A DNA stretch of 64,000 nucleotides from Haplosporangium gracile (Eukaryota; Mortierellomycota; Mortierellomycetes; Mortierellales; Mortierellaceae): NCBI GenBank assembly GCA_015499985.1, contig JAAAUF010000001.1:12068-76067 (forward strand). Reading direction: 5' to 3'. The position numbers were made by a program, and so were the translations under genes. Each line of letters starts with the position of its first letter. Position 1 is the stretch's first letter. The notes beneath the pieces are model-generated. The model saw only the letters and a program-made list of their open reading frames with translations. It was not told the DNA's origin and ran no database searches. Below are positions 22,581 through 35,090 of the stretch, piece after piece.

Positions 22581-22731
22581 TTTGTTTTCATTTTGTTTTG
22601 CACCCCGCGTGTTGCCTTTGATTAGTGAGTGGGCAGACAACAATGCGGAGCGAGGCACCTCTTCCCTGCCCCCATATCGACGACAATAATTATCTCACTC
22701 TGTTTCAATCAATCACGTCTCTTCCTCCACA

Positions 22732-22739
22732 TATATAAG
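22732..22739 (+). promoter_or_regulatory. TATA box of the ornithine decarboxylase gene
   Basis: TATATAAG followed by GC-rich then CT-rich sequence, with CAAT-like motifs 25 bp upstream. It is about 800 bp before the ODC start codon, implying a long leader or a leader intron. Confidence 0.5.
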
Positions 22740-22759
22740 GCGCATTTTGCTGTTTTCCC

Positions 22760-23539
22760 ATTTTTTTTCTGTTCATCCACTTCCTCATCCACTTTCCAAC
22801 AACCCAGCCAACACACACACAAGCACACCCCAGCTCACCAGCTCACAAACAAGCAAACTCCAGTTAGCTATACTCCCTTTCTTTTTTTTATTCACCCAAA
22901 ACTTTTCAGCATCCTCCACTAAGGATCATCCCAGCCTTCTCGCTAGTTTCTCACTCTAGTCAGTACCCCCGAGCCCCATCTCAAATCTGCTAGACAGTCC
23001 ACAACCTTTTGCTGTCTTCTTCTCTTTCCGTTTTTTCTTTAAAAAACAAACCCACCCCCCCAACCTTTTCTCCCTTAAAAGAGATCCCCCGGGCTTCCAC
23101 CCATTTCCCATTCAGGCAGGCCGTTCACCTTCGGTTTGCTATTAACATCACGGCGCTACGCAACAGTAACATCAGGTCCATTCTCTTTCGGCGATCGCCT
23201 CCCTGGCTTCCCGAGAACCAAGGTCTTGTCTGAACTACTCTATTGTCTTCAGGCTCACCTTTTCAAAAAACGTCTAGTTTTCCACTCTTCTTCTACTCCA
23301 TCGAACCTTTTATTGGGAAGCTTTTCTTCCGTCTCTTCCACCGCCCGTCCCGCTCTTTTGTTCTTCCTACCCTTTTAAACTCCTCACAGCCCTGTCCAGG
23401 CACCGTCGAGAGAGTAACCACCCCTATTCCTACCAAGAACATCCTACCCTAGTCAATTGACTCGCTCCTGCTCCCCCGTTTGCCCCTTTCGCGCCGATCT
23501 ACCCTTTTTATCCCTTCCAATCCCTCTTTTATCCAACCG
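22760..23539 (+). promoter_or_regulatory. AUG-free 5' leader region of ornithine decarboxylase
   Basis: From 22741 to the start codon at 23540 there is no ATG on the plus strand in any frame. The region is C- and T-rich. A leader intron is possible, since the bases just after the ATG include TTGCAG, which could be an acceptor. An AUG-free long leader would allow ribosomes to scan directly to the ODC start. Confidence 0.5.
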
Positions 23540-25155
23540 ATGATCGATATTTCCTTGCAGCAAGACCAATTCGAGGTCGTGCCCGCCTTGGTGCAGCCCA
23601 CCTTGGTCGAGGTCCTCAAGTCCCGCGTCAAGGCCGAGATGGCCTTGGATGTCGCCCTCCCTCAGGTCCACACCCTCCCCATCGACCAGATGCTCCAGGC
23701 CCGTTTGGCCTCTTTCAACTCCGAGATGGAAGATGCCGAGGCTGACAACGCCTTCTACATTGCCGATCTTGGTGAGGTCTACCGCCAACACTTGCGCTGG
23801 AAGACTCTCTTGCCCCGTATTGAGCCCTTCTTTGGTAAGTGATTTGTTAGTGTGTGGTCATGATGATCAGGGTCACCACGACAGCAAGGGTTTGTTGTTA
23901 TCTTTCCCCTCCCTTTTGTTATTCTAAATGGATCCAATGGATCAGACTCCCCTTCTGAGCTCAGGGCGCTCGATGTTTTTTTTTATTTTTCTTCGTACAA
24001 AACTTTTTTTCTTTTCATATTCCGATCGTCAGACTCACCCCATTATTTTTGTGTTCTAAATATTCCTTTCTTCAATTAGCCATGAAGTGCAACCCCGATC
24101 CTATGGTCATGCGTCTCTTGGCCTCCCTCGGTGCCGGCTTCGACTGTGCTTCCAAGAACGAGATCCAGTCCGTTCTCAACATGGGCGTCGACCCCTCGCG
24201 CATCATCTATGCCAACCCCTGCAAGCAGAACTCCTTCGTCAAGTATGCCTACACCAACAAGGTCCGCATGATGACCTTTGACAACGCTGAGGAGCTCCAC
24301 AAGATCAAGCGCTTCCACCCCGAGGCCCAGTTGGTCCTCCGCATCTTGACTGACGACTCCAAGTCGCTCTGCAAGCTCGGACTCAAGTTTGGCGCTCCCC
24401 TCGACACCACTGGATTCTTGCTGGCTACTGCTCAGGAGTTGGGATTGGACGTCATTGGAGTCTCGTTCCACGTCGGATCTGGCTGCTTCGATGCCAACGC
24501 CTTCGGCGAGGCCGTCATCCGCGCTCGCCGTGTCTTTGACCAGGCCAAGGAATACGGCTATGAGTTTAACTTCTTGGACGTTGGTGGTGGATTCCCATCT
24601 GCTCATGTGACCGAGGGAATCACATTCGAGAAGGTCGCCACCATTTTGGGACCTACTGTCGATGCCCTGTTCGGCCCCGAGGTTCGCGTCATCGCCGAAC
24701 CTGGTCGCTATTACGTTGGATCGGCCTTCACCCTTGCCACCCAGGTCATTGCCCGCCGCACCATCGTTCGCGATCTCACCGAGGCCTTCACCGCCGAACA
24801 GAGCCAGAGCCCCTCGCACATGTACTATATCAACGACGGCATGTACGGCTCGTTCAACTGCATCATGTTTGACCACCAGGTCTGCGAGCCCAAGGTTCTT
24901 GTCAAGGACAACGCCTTCGCCTACAAGCAGGCCGTCGCTGAGCTCCACGGCTTTGCCTCTGTCTGGGGTCCCACCTGCGACAGCATTGACTGCATCTCGC
25001 CCAAGACTAGCTTGCCCCTTATGGAGACTGGTGACTGGCTCTACTTTGAGAATATGGGAGCCTATACCATCACGGCCGCTTCTCAGTTCAACGGCTTCCG
25101 CAAGAGTGAGATTCTCTACACCACATCCGAGCAGGAGGTTTCGCTTCATTTTTAG
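23540..25155 (+). CDS. ODC1: Ornithine decarboxylase
   Basis: Exons 23540-23834 and 24080-25155 give 456 residues, typical for the family. It makes putrescine from ornithine with pyridoxal phosphate, the first step of polyamine synthesis, in the cytosol. Visible motifs: FFAMKCNPDPMVMRLL with the PLP lysine at K101, GAGFDCASKNEI, VSFHVGSGCFD, FNFLDVGGGFP, the phosphate-binding AEPGRYYVGSAF, YYINDGMYGSFNCIMFD, and WGPTCDSIDCI with the active-site cysteine at C398. The start is the first ATG of a long AUG-free leader; an upstream exon spliced at TTGCAG (just after this ATG) is the main alternative. Codons are strongly C-ending, pointing to high expression. Arginine/lysine decarboxylases of the same fold are less likely given the Cys loop and the FLDVGGGFP context. 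Confidence 0.96.
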
Positions 25156-25260
25156 GAGAATGAAGTTTGAAGCTATGTGTGTGTTGAAGACGATAACAAG
25201 GACAGTTATCGTCGCCGGAGTCTTGCCCTTAAAGTTGTCCGTTGCACCCCCACCCCCCCC

Positions 25261-25330
25261 NNNNNNNNNNNNNNNNNNNNNNNNNNNNNNNNNNNNNNNN
25301 NNNNNNNNNNNNNNNNNNNNNNNNNNNNNN
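25261..25330. other. Assembly gap (70 N)
   Basis: 70 N follow a poly-C run (CCCCCACCCCCCCC) about 105 bp after the ODC stop. The break is probably a homopolymer sequencing failure; true gap length is unknown. Confidence 0.95.
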
Positions 25331-25722
25331 TTTTCTCATTGCGATCTTGATCGTCATAATAAACATCAATGTCCGCATATGCTTAATTGACTACCTTATT
25401 TGCATGTGCATGGAAAAGTCGATTCATCTGAAATAATGACATTGCCAGGAGCAAGGTGAAGTTGACGAGAATTACGAATCGGATTTTTTTCAGTTTATCT
25501 CTTTTTTCAAAGACAAGAGAGAGCCCGAAAATTGCCACCAAACTTGACCAGTCACGAGCATCTTTTCGCCCACAACAACCCGCGAACATTTTTGCCACCA
25601 CTTTTCTTTTCTTGTCCTTCTCACCTGCTCCTCTCCACTCTTCTATACTCTTCTCCACTCTTCTCCACTACACTCCACTACATTCCACTCTTCTCCACCA
25701 ACCCGACCTCTCACGACTCGCC

Positions 25723-28700
25723 ATGCGTCCCGACGAAACACTACCACGTGCTGATGCTGATCCAGGCCAGGCATCGACCCGTCCGCCTCATCCGCAAGGC
25801 CAATCTAAAGGTCAAGTGTCAGCATCTAAAACACCAGCACAGCAACAACATAATGGCAACAACCACTCGTCGCATCATACCCAGACAGCAACCACCACAG
25901 CAGCTAACATAGCCACCATCCGACGAAAGCAGACGCCACAACCTCAACAGCTGCAACAACAACAAGCACTAAACCAACAGCAACAACAACAAGAGCAAGA
26001 ACAACAGCAACCAGAAGTACAACTACGACGACGACAAGAGACGGAGCAGGAGCGCCCTGCACGCATGTCGAGTTCATCCACAGCACAGCCATCAACCAGC
26101 AGTCGCAACCGCAGACAACAACAACAGTCTGCCACTGAGTCTTCTAATTACAACTTTGCTGCACCCATGGCATTACAAGATCACCTCATGCAAGCCGCTC
26201 ATCACGCGCAAGCTCTGCAACAGCGGAACGCGGGTTCGTGAGAAAATCTTTGTTTTTTGTTGTTATTTCAGCCGTTCAAGGCTTGCTCTATTGTTTTCAA
26301 CAGCAGGCAGTACAAAAAAGAGCAAACCAGCCTAAATTAAACTACCTTCTTTTGTGTTGTTGCTTTCATCGATAGAACTGGAGGCTGAAAATAGGATTCT
26401 GAAGGAGGCAGTGCAGCAACACAAGTTGAGTGCGATTGACTGGTGCATGATGGCCAAGGAATATCAGCAGGACCGGAATATGATGACTCTTCGGCTTGAG
26501 GAACTGGAGATGGAGCTTGCGCGGATGGCCCACAATAAAAAGGTTGACAAAGCTTTAGCTCGAGCCGAAAAGTCAAAGAGTACAACGGCGGGACCTTCAT
26601 CGTCGTCATCACATCAACAGCTCTCCAAGATCAAGTCTTCAGCGCAGACCACAAAGGATGACGAGGACAACGATGGCTTGGCTGTTCGTCATCAGTTCCT
26701 TAATCAGTGTATCACCCAAATCCTGGATGAGATGTAAGTTGTCGTTTGCGTTGACGAACATAAATGCATCTGGACACAATATCACGCTTCGAGCTTAAAT
26801 TAATTATATGTTCCGCCAATTACTAATAGGACTCCTAAACAATCAGAACCAGCGTTGCCTATTCATGACAAAACACGCAATGGAGGGCAGAACCAAGATG
26901 ATGATACCCGTGCATCAAAGCTGCCCTCTGGTCTAAAGCAATCTGCTAAGTCGTCTAAATGCAAGTGCGGCTGTCAGGAGGAACTTCGAGCATGGAAGAC
27001 TCGATGCAAGTATGCCGAGAATCGAGCGACAGCACAAGAGTTGAGGTGCGAGAAGATGATCGTATACAAGGACGCCTATAAGACAAAATGGACTCAGTGG
27101 AGGGAGGACCAGATCCAGCAACAATACCAGCAACGGATGAGGGCAGCCATGCCTTTCAATACTTCCCAGTACATGTCGTCCTTCCAAACCGCCAGCCTTC
27201 AACAACAATACTTCCAACAGCAACAGCAGTACCAAGGAAGTTTACCGATCTCCATTTACGAAGGTGGTTTCAAGCGTGCTCGTTTCGAGTCAGAGGGCAG
27301 TGAGACGTCGTCACAGCGACAGGAGCAGACGGAACGGAATACCATCTATAATCAAATTACTACAAGCTTCGTGCCAGGAGGCCAAGCCGAACGACGGATA
27401 TCGAGTACTAACATCAGACGAACTAAAGGCAAGGGTTCAGCCGAGGAACCTCACATCTTGGTTGACCGAGATGATGGATCGAGCTCTGAAGGGTTTGTTG
27501 GACCGAGCGCGAGTCCGAAAAGACATCGGATAGAGACTACGGTTCTGGATTCGTCAGACGGGAATGAAACCCCCGGGGAGTATGAGAGTTCCGCAATGTC
27601 GCCTACATTCCCGTCGGACATGACCTTGCGCCTTCGACAATACCAGCTCGACTCTGAAGACGACGACGAAGAATCTGACGGCTATGCCAGCCCGTGCGAC
27701 AGGCCAACCCTTCGTGGACAGCCAAGGCAGCGTCAAGAATCGCCCAACACACCCCTGTCTCGTTCACATGAGCAAGCTACATCAACCTGTGCGCAACAGC
27801 AGCAACAACGGGTCACTGTAGCACCCGACTCTATCCTATCAGAGAACCATGCACCAGCTTCCTCGTCCGACTATGCTTCGGATCGATCCTCGCCGCCAAT
27901 GTTCGATACGGCTGATTTCATTACCCAAAAGGTCTCTGTACGATCGCACGCAACTGCTACGAGTGTGAAGATCTCACCGGCCCATCGACAGGCTGGAAGA
28001 GAAGAGAGTTTAGGATCGCGAGCAGAGGTGATGATGGGAGCAGGAGCGGCCAAAACGACTATCGCCGAGAGACATCACTCTAATCCATATGGAACAGCGA
28101 CTGTTCCGAATGGCGGGAGGCAAAACTCCAGTTCTGCCGAGCCCTTCACTGTCTATGAAGACCCAGATCCCGCCGCGCCAGCCAGTGTCGTCCTTGAAAC
28201 GCCCCTTGAACTCTGGGGCATCAGGAGAGATAAACCAGTTTCGACAGCCAAAGCGGTCCTAGAGGTGATTGAGATTGCTGAGGACGATCACGCAGCTCCA
28301 GGGCAAACGAGCCATGGCGGTGATGGAGGCGAAAGTGGTGCTGTTGGTGTCGAAGATAATGATGGAGGATCCGACAAGGAGAATAGCCCGCCTAAGCCTG
28401 GTGTTGTAGAGCGACGAGATTCGGACGGGATGATGGACTTTGAAGAGGCGACTACTACACTTGCTCGTCGAGATATTTTCCCATCAAAGGCAAATGTTCC
28501 TGAGGAGCGTATCTACAACTATATCGAGAGGCGCAAGGACAAGCGAAAGCTGATGCATGGTCACAACTGTGAATGCTGTCGACGTGTAAGTTTTTCCAAT
28601 TCTGTTGAAGTGGTTTCTTTTGCTCCTTTGAGTGTGTGACATCGGGTGCTTATTAATGTTTTCCTTCTTTGTTGCCTTTTTACAGTTCTACGAGATAACG

Positions 28701-29057
28701 GGCCCATTGCCTCTGCCGGATGGATACAGCCATTTCTTTCAGCCGATTCCTCGGCCGGGCGATAAGGAGGTATGGGAAAAGACGGACGAAGAGCGGTTAC
28801 AGGATCGGATCCAGCAGGTATCGAGGCATCGTGTGCATCATATGCCGCCGTTGACGCCACCAGGGTACTGGAACACGGATTTTCCGTCGACGCCTGAACG
28901 CAAGAAGTGGGATGAGGTCGATCGAGAGAGGCGTGAGCGGAAGCGACAGCAGGAGTCGCTTCAGGCTGAGAAGCAACAGCGTCAACGACGTGGTGGTGGT
29001 GGGGGCAGTTCGAGTAGTGCAGGTCCTTCTGAGGTATCATATCGTTTAAAGTTTTGA
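25723..29057 (+). CDS. DNA-end resection factor, CtIP/Sae2/Ctp1 family
   Basis: Exons 25723-26233, 26376-26733, 26830-28585 and 28686-29057 join in frame into about 998 residues. Residues 1-165 are Gln/Ser/Thr-rich. The first join creates an uninterrupted coiled coil (RNAELEAENRILKEAVQQHK), the expected N-terminal oligomerisation helix. A Cys-rich and second helical region follows (CKCGCQEELRAWKTRCKYAE), then a long acidic disordered middle. The C-terminus carries the family signature: YIERRKDKRKLMHGHNCECC (CxxC at 870-873), then FYEITGPL, then the RHR motif at 922-924 within VSRHRVHHMPPLTPPGYW and NTDFPSTPERK. In other eukaryotes this domain binds DNA and activates Mre11-Rad50-Nbs1 for resection and meiotic break processing. 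The first donor (GTTCGT) is unusual but is the only one that keeps frame. A terminal intron at 29036 is possible. Confidence 0.88.
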
Positions 29058-29209
29058 TATTTTTTTCGTTCCTTATTTCTTTCGTAACCTTTCTTTTGTT
29101 GTAATTTTTTTAAATAAACGTTAATATTCTAGAGGTATGATACAAGTTGGAAGTTAGAGGTAATCACGTTTCTGTGATAAAATGAAGGAAGAGGTAGAGG
29201 GAGGAAATT

Positions 29210-32200
29210 CTAAGATTTGAGGACATAGATCTTGTCGGTGTCCTTGATGATGATTCCTGGTAAAGGGTTGCTAAAGACGAACGGCATAGCGTTGTTCAAT
29301 TCGCGATCTGGTGCACGGTACAAACCCAGGGGGATGATTCCATATATCAAGGCCAGTCCCTGGAACAACTTCAAAAATGATTTTCCCTATTGAAAAAGAA
29401 GAAGAAAAAAGTGGCTCACATTGGTTAGATGTATTGTGTTCAGCGTTGTTTTACAATTACAGTCACAAGAAAGAAACAAAAAAAACGCGATCTAATTCTC
29501 ATTTGTAAAAATTGGAAGACATAACAACGTACGATGTACTCATCAGGGGCGTCAATAAGACAGATATTGGAACAATCAATCCCTAACATCTGGTCAAGCT
29601 CAATCGCCTGTTTGAACCGGACCCCACAGCAGAGTTTGATTAGATCCAAGATATGAGTTTTTGAATAGGCTTGGAAGAGGACGTTGTCGAGGAGGGATGA
29701 GACCAGGACTTGACCGCTGGCAAAGATGGGCGTCATCCAGAGGCCGCCATTGCTTGATCCGACGCCGATGCGGCTTACGTTTGCGACTATTTTGTTGTTG
29801 GTGTTGTTATTGATGTTGGCTAGGTTGCGCATGTTAAGGAAGCGGATATTGCTTCTTTCGGCTATTGATGGAGGTGAAGATAAGTTGAGTTGAGTAAGAT
29901 GAAACACAAACTTTCTTTGAATAATGATTTTTGGTGGCGTTAAAAATGGAAAATAAAAAATAAAAATAAAAAGAAAAACTTACAAATGTCGACGACGATG
30001 TGCTGACGACCAAGGAGACCGCGTTGACGAAGGGTCTGGTAGATCATGTGGTGGGCCATGATGGCAGTACTGTCTGCAAACTCATCGCGGTCTAACCCTT
30101 CGACGAAATGAGACATGATTACAATGCTGGATGCTCCCAAGATACCCGCCCTCACCAAGTCGCGCTGGTGCCGACAGTTGCCCTAGAAAAATTCGTGAAA
30201 AATTAAGAATAGCGACATTGTGAGTATGAAGGAAGAAGTTTTGAATGTGACAAAAGAGCGAAGGTAAGAAGTGAAAGAGCGCGGTGGAACTTACAGAGAC
30301 CCAGTAGACATGAGGGAAGGATAGGACGGCATCCCAGTAGCCGCCGCTGCACCTTTCATAAGAACCTTCCACAACGCTGGGACCTCCTGGACTACCACCA
30401 CCACCACCACCGCCAACAGGCATACCTGTGCTGTCTCCAGGGACATCAGCTTCTCCCATTTCGCCAAGGACACTTGTATCCGACGTAAACGTCTTCATGG
30501 GGTTCTTGGTCAACACAACAATCGTCTTCAGATCTTCGCGACTGATCTGGGCCAACCTCAGGGTTGCCAAGAAGCGGTACAAGTTCTCGCCGGCGTCCGC
30601 ACAGATGACGATATGGTTTTTGAGACTCGACAGGTCGTCCTTGATGAGGGGCTTGATTGAATCTGGGGGGTTGACCAGGAGGTGGCAGAGGGGAAGGTCC
30701 TTTGTTTCGGAACGTGTGACAGAGGTCTGTCCGATGTAGGTTGATTCGTCCAGGATTTGGAACGAGCCTTGGATGGACCCCCGTTGAGCGGAACTAGGGG
30801 GGAGACTTTCTGATAGGGTTGTGGGTGAAGGGTGGTTGGAGAATGATGAGGCCATAGAGGATTCGAAGGCTCGTTTCTCGTCCATGTCGCTGGAGTTGTC
30901 GTGGTGGAACGCTGATACGATTGTTGGGATTGTGGCGATTTCTGGATGAGTGGTTCGTGGTTGGTTCGTGCTGTCGGTCAACGGGCTCAATGGACTGATG
31001 GATTCATCCAACCGAATCATTCCTGTAATACCTTGTTCTTGGTTTCTGGCTTCCTCGGCCGCAGCGGCTGCAGCGTTACGGTCATAGGTGGAAGGATAGA
31101 GTTCGTTCCCCAATGGAGAGAGCGAATGCAAGAACTGTACCGAACGGCCAGTGCCAGTGCCGTCACCGCTGCCATGATCACCCCGACCTGCCTCACTCCG
31201 TCGATGAGTCTGACCAGGACTGGACGACGACGTCCAGTTCCTTGCGTCCGAAAGCGGAATCTCTTCTGTTCCGGAGACTTCAGTCCTGGTAATGAGTTCC
31301 TCTCGTGCAAGTGCTCCCATGATATGGTCTCGGTCCAGAACACGTCCTTTGCCCCTGTCGCTATGACGGCTCCGAATGCTTTGATGGCTGAGCCTGCTTT
31401 GCCGACTCTTCATCCTCTGAAAATTGATGCTATCGCTTACCATCAAGTCGACATCATCATCATCGTCATCGTACAGGGCCACATTCCAGGCAGGGCGCGC
31501 TTTCTTGAGCCCTCCACTTCTGGATCGAGAACTAGGCGCGGGACGACTTGATGAGGTATGGTTTGGAGGTGGTGAACCCAGTCCAACCCCAGCAGCAACA
31601 GTGGTCGCAGTGGCTGCCGAGGGCCACTTCTCAGGCATCAAGTGATCCTGACTCTGGTTGTGGTTGCTGTGGGTATTGTCATGCATCGCAACCTTCATAG
31701 TTTCGTCCGCCTGTTTGGCTCGTTTGCCCTTCCGATGTTCAGCCCTCCTCTTGGCAGCCTCGCGTGCGTCGGCTCTAGAATCCCTCAGGTTGTAGTATAT
31801 ATCCATCGCATAGGCAAAGTCCAAGTGCGATCCATCCAAATGGCCCTTCTCATCCTTGACAAGTCGTTCATACTGGTCGACCGTAAACTTGTTGATCGAA
31901 TCAATATCATGGGGCGATTGGGCGATATAAATAAGTTGATCGTATTTCCTGAGTCGATAACTGTTTCCAGGATTGAGCGTCAGATGGTACTGTCCACTAG
32001 CACATCCCTTGTCCGGATCGTATAATCCACGGCCCGGCGACCTAGACCGCCCATTGTTCCTTCCACTACCGCCTCCACCAGCAACTCCGATATTACCATC
32101 ACCACCATGGAAATGCGGACCATCCCACTCTGTGCCCGAATTAGACGTCGAGGGCTTCAGAAAGATATCAACTCCAATCAAGATCGACTGGAACTCCTGA

Positions 32201-35090
32201 AAGACAAACCACGAGACCTGCGCAAACGTCCACCCAACGAACACATCTGGAACCGGTCCAACATAAAGCTCATTTCCTGTCCCGTCACCGTACTGAGCCT
32301 GCCATCCATCATCATAGCTGTTCGAGGGCTCCGAGGGGTGGAGCAGGTTGAGGATCAAGGTTGTAGTGCCTCGGTGGCGACAACTGTAGGCGAGCAAGAG
32401 CTGTTTGACGTCACTGATACACATAGTCTGTTCAACCATGCCCCACTGGAAAGTTTCTGTCTCTGGTAACAAGTTATACGTAAAGACTCGGGCGTTGGGT
32501 GCGTAGAGGTGGAGTGACCATGCCAGTAGTGTTGTCATTGTATCCTGGGATTCCAGTCCAGAGGTCGTCCGGTCAGGGATGATGAACACGCCTCCAGCGT
32601 CCTTGACTTGGCATCTTTTCAGGTCCGACTCATCCAGTCCGTTGCCTACAAGCATCGTGGTCCTGTTTTTGTTTGTTGGCATATCGAGAAAGGTCTTGAC
32701 ATCCTTTGACGGCTTGTTGCGAGACAAAAAGACCACCCTCACATCCGTATCCGAGAATTCCTATAGTTGGCGCAACCAAGCAAGAAAGAAAGAATTAGAA
32801 TGAAGTCGCTCTTGAAGAAATCTTAACGGTCGAGTTAACAAAGACGGTAGCCAACCTTGTTGAAGAACCCGCTAAGCATGTGGGCAACTCGTTTGGCGCT
32901 CTGGAAATCTCCAATCATGACTAGGTACTGCCGCATGACTCCATTGGCTGCTCGACTCTGAATATAAGACCCGCCTCCCGATCGCGAAGACTTCAAGGTT
33001 TCAATAGTTCCAGCAATCAGTCCCGGCACGATCGAAAGCGCAACAATAATAAAAACCATGATGACGATCCTGGCTTCGAGCGATTTGGGTGTGATGTCTC
33101 CATAGCCGACAGTCGATGCAGTGATGAGAATAAAGTAGAGCGCGTCCCAAACTGTATGGGGTGTCTCAGTTTGGGGTGCGAACATGGTCTCGCAGTAGAG
33201 AAATGCCGCCACTCCATTATATAGGATTGCGATAAAGTACGCCACCAATCCGATTAGCTTTGCTTTGACCGGGTCGAACGGTTGGTCTATAAATGAAGGT
33301 AAAGTGGTCAACTGTCAATCGTTTGCTATCAGTTTCGTGAGCAACACCTTTGTATATCATCCTCACCACTGTCCCCTTACCAGAGATTCCAATGTCGACG
33401 CCGATACTCAGGGCTCGTTGCAGTCGCGAGATGACACTCCAGCTTCGAAGGAAATAAGGGACGTAGAGGAATTGTCCATAGGGTAAGAAAAATCCCGAGA
33501 GCAAGAAGGGGATGGCAGTGACTGCGTCCAGCAATGTTTGAAACGAAAAGATAAATCTCAACCTACACAGAAGCGGTGGAGAAACGTCAGTAAATTAAAT
33601 AGTTATTTTGCTCCCCAGTCCATTCCTTTTTTTTTTTTTTTATTTCATTTTGATCCTCTTCCTGAATCTTTGACTCACTTTCATATATACAAATAATGAA
33701 AAAAGTACGCAACTTACTTGTTGTCGGCAAAGACAAAACGAATCAAGGCAGACATGAGGTTCCAGGAACTCATGGTTACAGCGATGATCCACACAGGCCG
33801 GTGTCGAGGAACAAACAGCCATGGTGGGTTGGGGTAAGCTGGATTATCATAACTGATCTGTTGGCGTTCCTCCACCAGCGACTGCGCGTCCACGAGGTAC
33901 AGACAACAGAAAAGAACATCCACTACCAAATCCATCATGATCTGTCATCAGAAAACAAGAAGAAAAAAAAATAGGGGTCAGGAGTGACAAGCTGGTCAAA
34001 CAAAAGAAAAGTAACAAACATCATTTCGTACAGAGGAAGACAGAGGAGGCAAAGGGCCATCATGAGGCACGCCTTACCAACAAGGCAAACAACTTACAAA
34101 GAAGATGGTTCTAGCCTTGGAAATGAGAAGCACCATCATCCTAGCCTTGTACACATCGTAATCAAGACTAAGCCGGATCGAGCTCACAAGGTTGCGGATA
34201 TCGCTGCTTTTCCTACTCCATGTCCATACAGTTGCAGAGAAACAGGCGCAAGCAGTGCGAAGGGGTCAGTCATTCCACCGTGCGAGTGAGCGAAAAAAAA
34301 AGGAGTGGGGGTTCCTCGGTAACAGAGTGTATAGCTGTATTTCTCGTGCTTGATTGTGTATTACCTTTTTTCAGCGTATTGAAGTCGAAGGGTTGATCGA
34401 ATGTCATTGTATGATGTGTCTTTCCTCTTGGTGATCAGTCGAATGGTCCCGTTCTTGCGCATTTTCCTCGCAATCTGCATATCCTCCATGCTTTCATTAT
34501 GAACGACATGATTGGTAATAGAGGAATGAGGAATGAAGCGTGAAGTAAATTAGGTGGTCGGTTCGCAACAATACAAACAAGCAACTACAGCTCATTGACC
34601 GCCTGATCAAGGTATGGCCTGGGTACAAGTTTCATTACCTGTTATCAAGTGAGTCCCAAATGAACCCATGCGATTTCTTTCGGTGGTTAGCGATATTATT
34701 AAAACGTTGGGACCAGGTCAGGCTTGTGGACACATTATATGTGTTGTCGTCATCCTCAAAGTCCTGGCTGTTATTACTTGAACGGCGGCCATTTCGGGCA
34801 GTGAGGGCCTGCTGTGTTGATGAACGGGACCAAGACTTATTCCGAATTGGTGGCGCATAAGGCTGTTGTTGTTCCTGCTGCTGTGATTGTTGCTGTGCTT
34901 GTTCATGATATGGTAAGGTTGCATTCAAGGGCTGAGCTGTTGGATGGGGTGACTGTGGGGTTGGAAGTGTAGTTGGGATTGATAGAGGCTGTAGCGGGAT
35001 GTGGATAAGTGGAGGAGGAGGGGAAGAGGAAGAAGAGGGTGAATGAGGGCTGCTGGGTTTGTCATTCCATGTGAAGGACGACGACGACAT
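29210..35090 (-). CDS. BK-type (Slo/KCa1) potassium channel with two RCK domains
   Basis: Ten exons: 35090-34639, 34490-34365, 34212-34098, 33941-33718, 33562-33381, 33286-32856, 32760-30295, 30182-29984, 29861-29533, 29386-29210; about 1,566 residues, all phases consistent. Residues 1-150 are a disordered Pro/Ser/Gln tail. Membrane helices follow (FFIMMDLVVDVLFCCLYLV and others) with a pore helix and selectivity filter STVGYGD at about 424-430 and inner helix VFIIVALSIVPGLIAG. RCK1 begins YLVMIGDFQSAKRVAHML and includes NGLDESDLKRCQVKDAGGVF. A disordered linker of several hundred residues with a DDDDDDVD patch separates it from RCK2 (SLKNHIVICADAGENLYRFL). The end resembles BK (IPLGLYRAPD). 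It should be a cation channel of plasma or internal membrane gated through its cytosolic ring. The acceptor of exon 2 (AAAG) is atypical. The N-terminus may start upstream at 35407 in another frame. Confidence 0.88.

Larger units (their letters stand above)
18594..22730. other. 4.1 kb with no supported gene, upstream of ornithine decarboxylase
   Basis: Both strands hold only short frames through homopolymers and purine-rich sequence. No protein domain, tRNA or rRNA signature was recognised. The right end contains two tandem repeats and the ODC core promoter, so part of this may be regulatory sequence for ODC. A non-coding RNA cannot be excluded from sequence alone. Confidence 0.45.

Noticed and set aside
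22335..22658. Minus-strand frame with TTQHN repeats
   Set aside because: It is the translation of the (GTGTT)11 repeat.
24076..25149. 357-codon open frame antisense to ODC
   Set aside because: It mirrors the strongly biased codons of ODC on the other strand; the product has no motif and the sense gene is certain.
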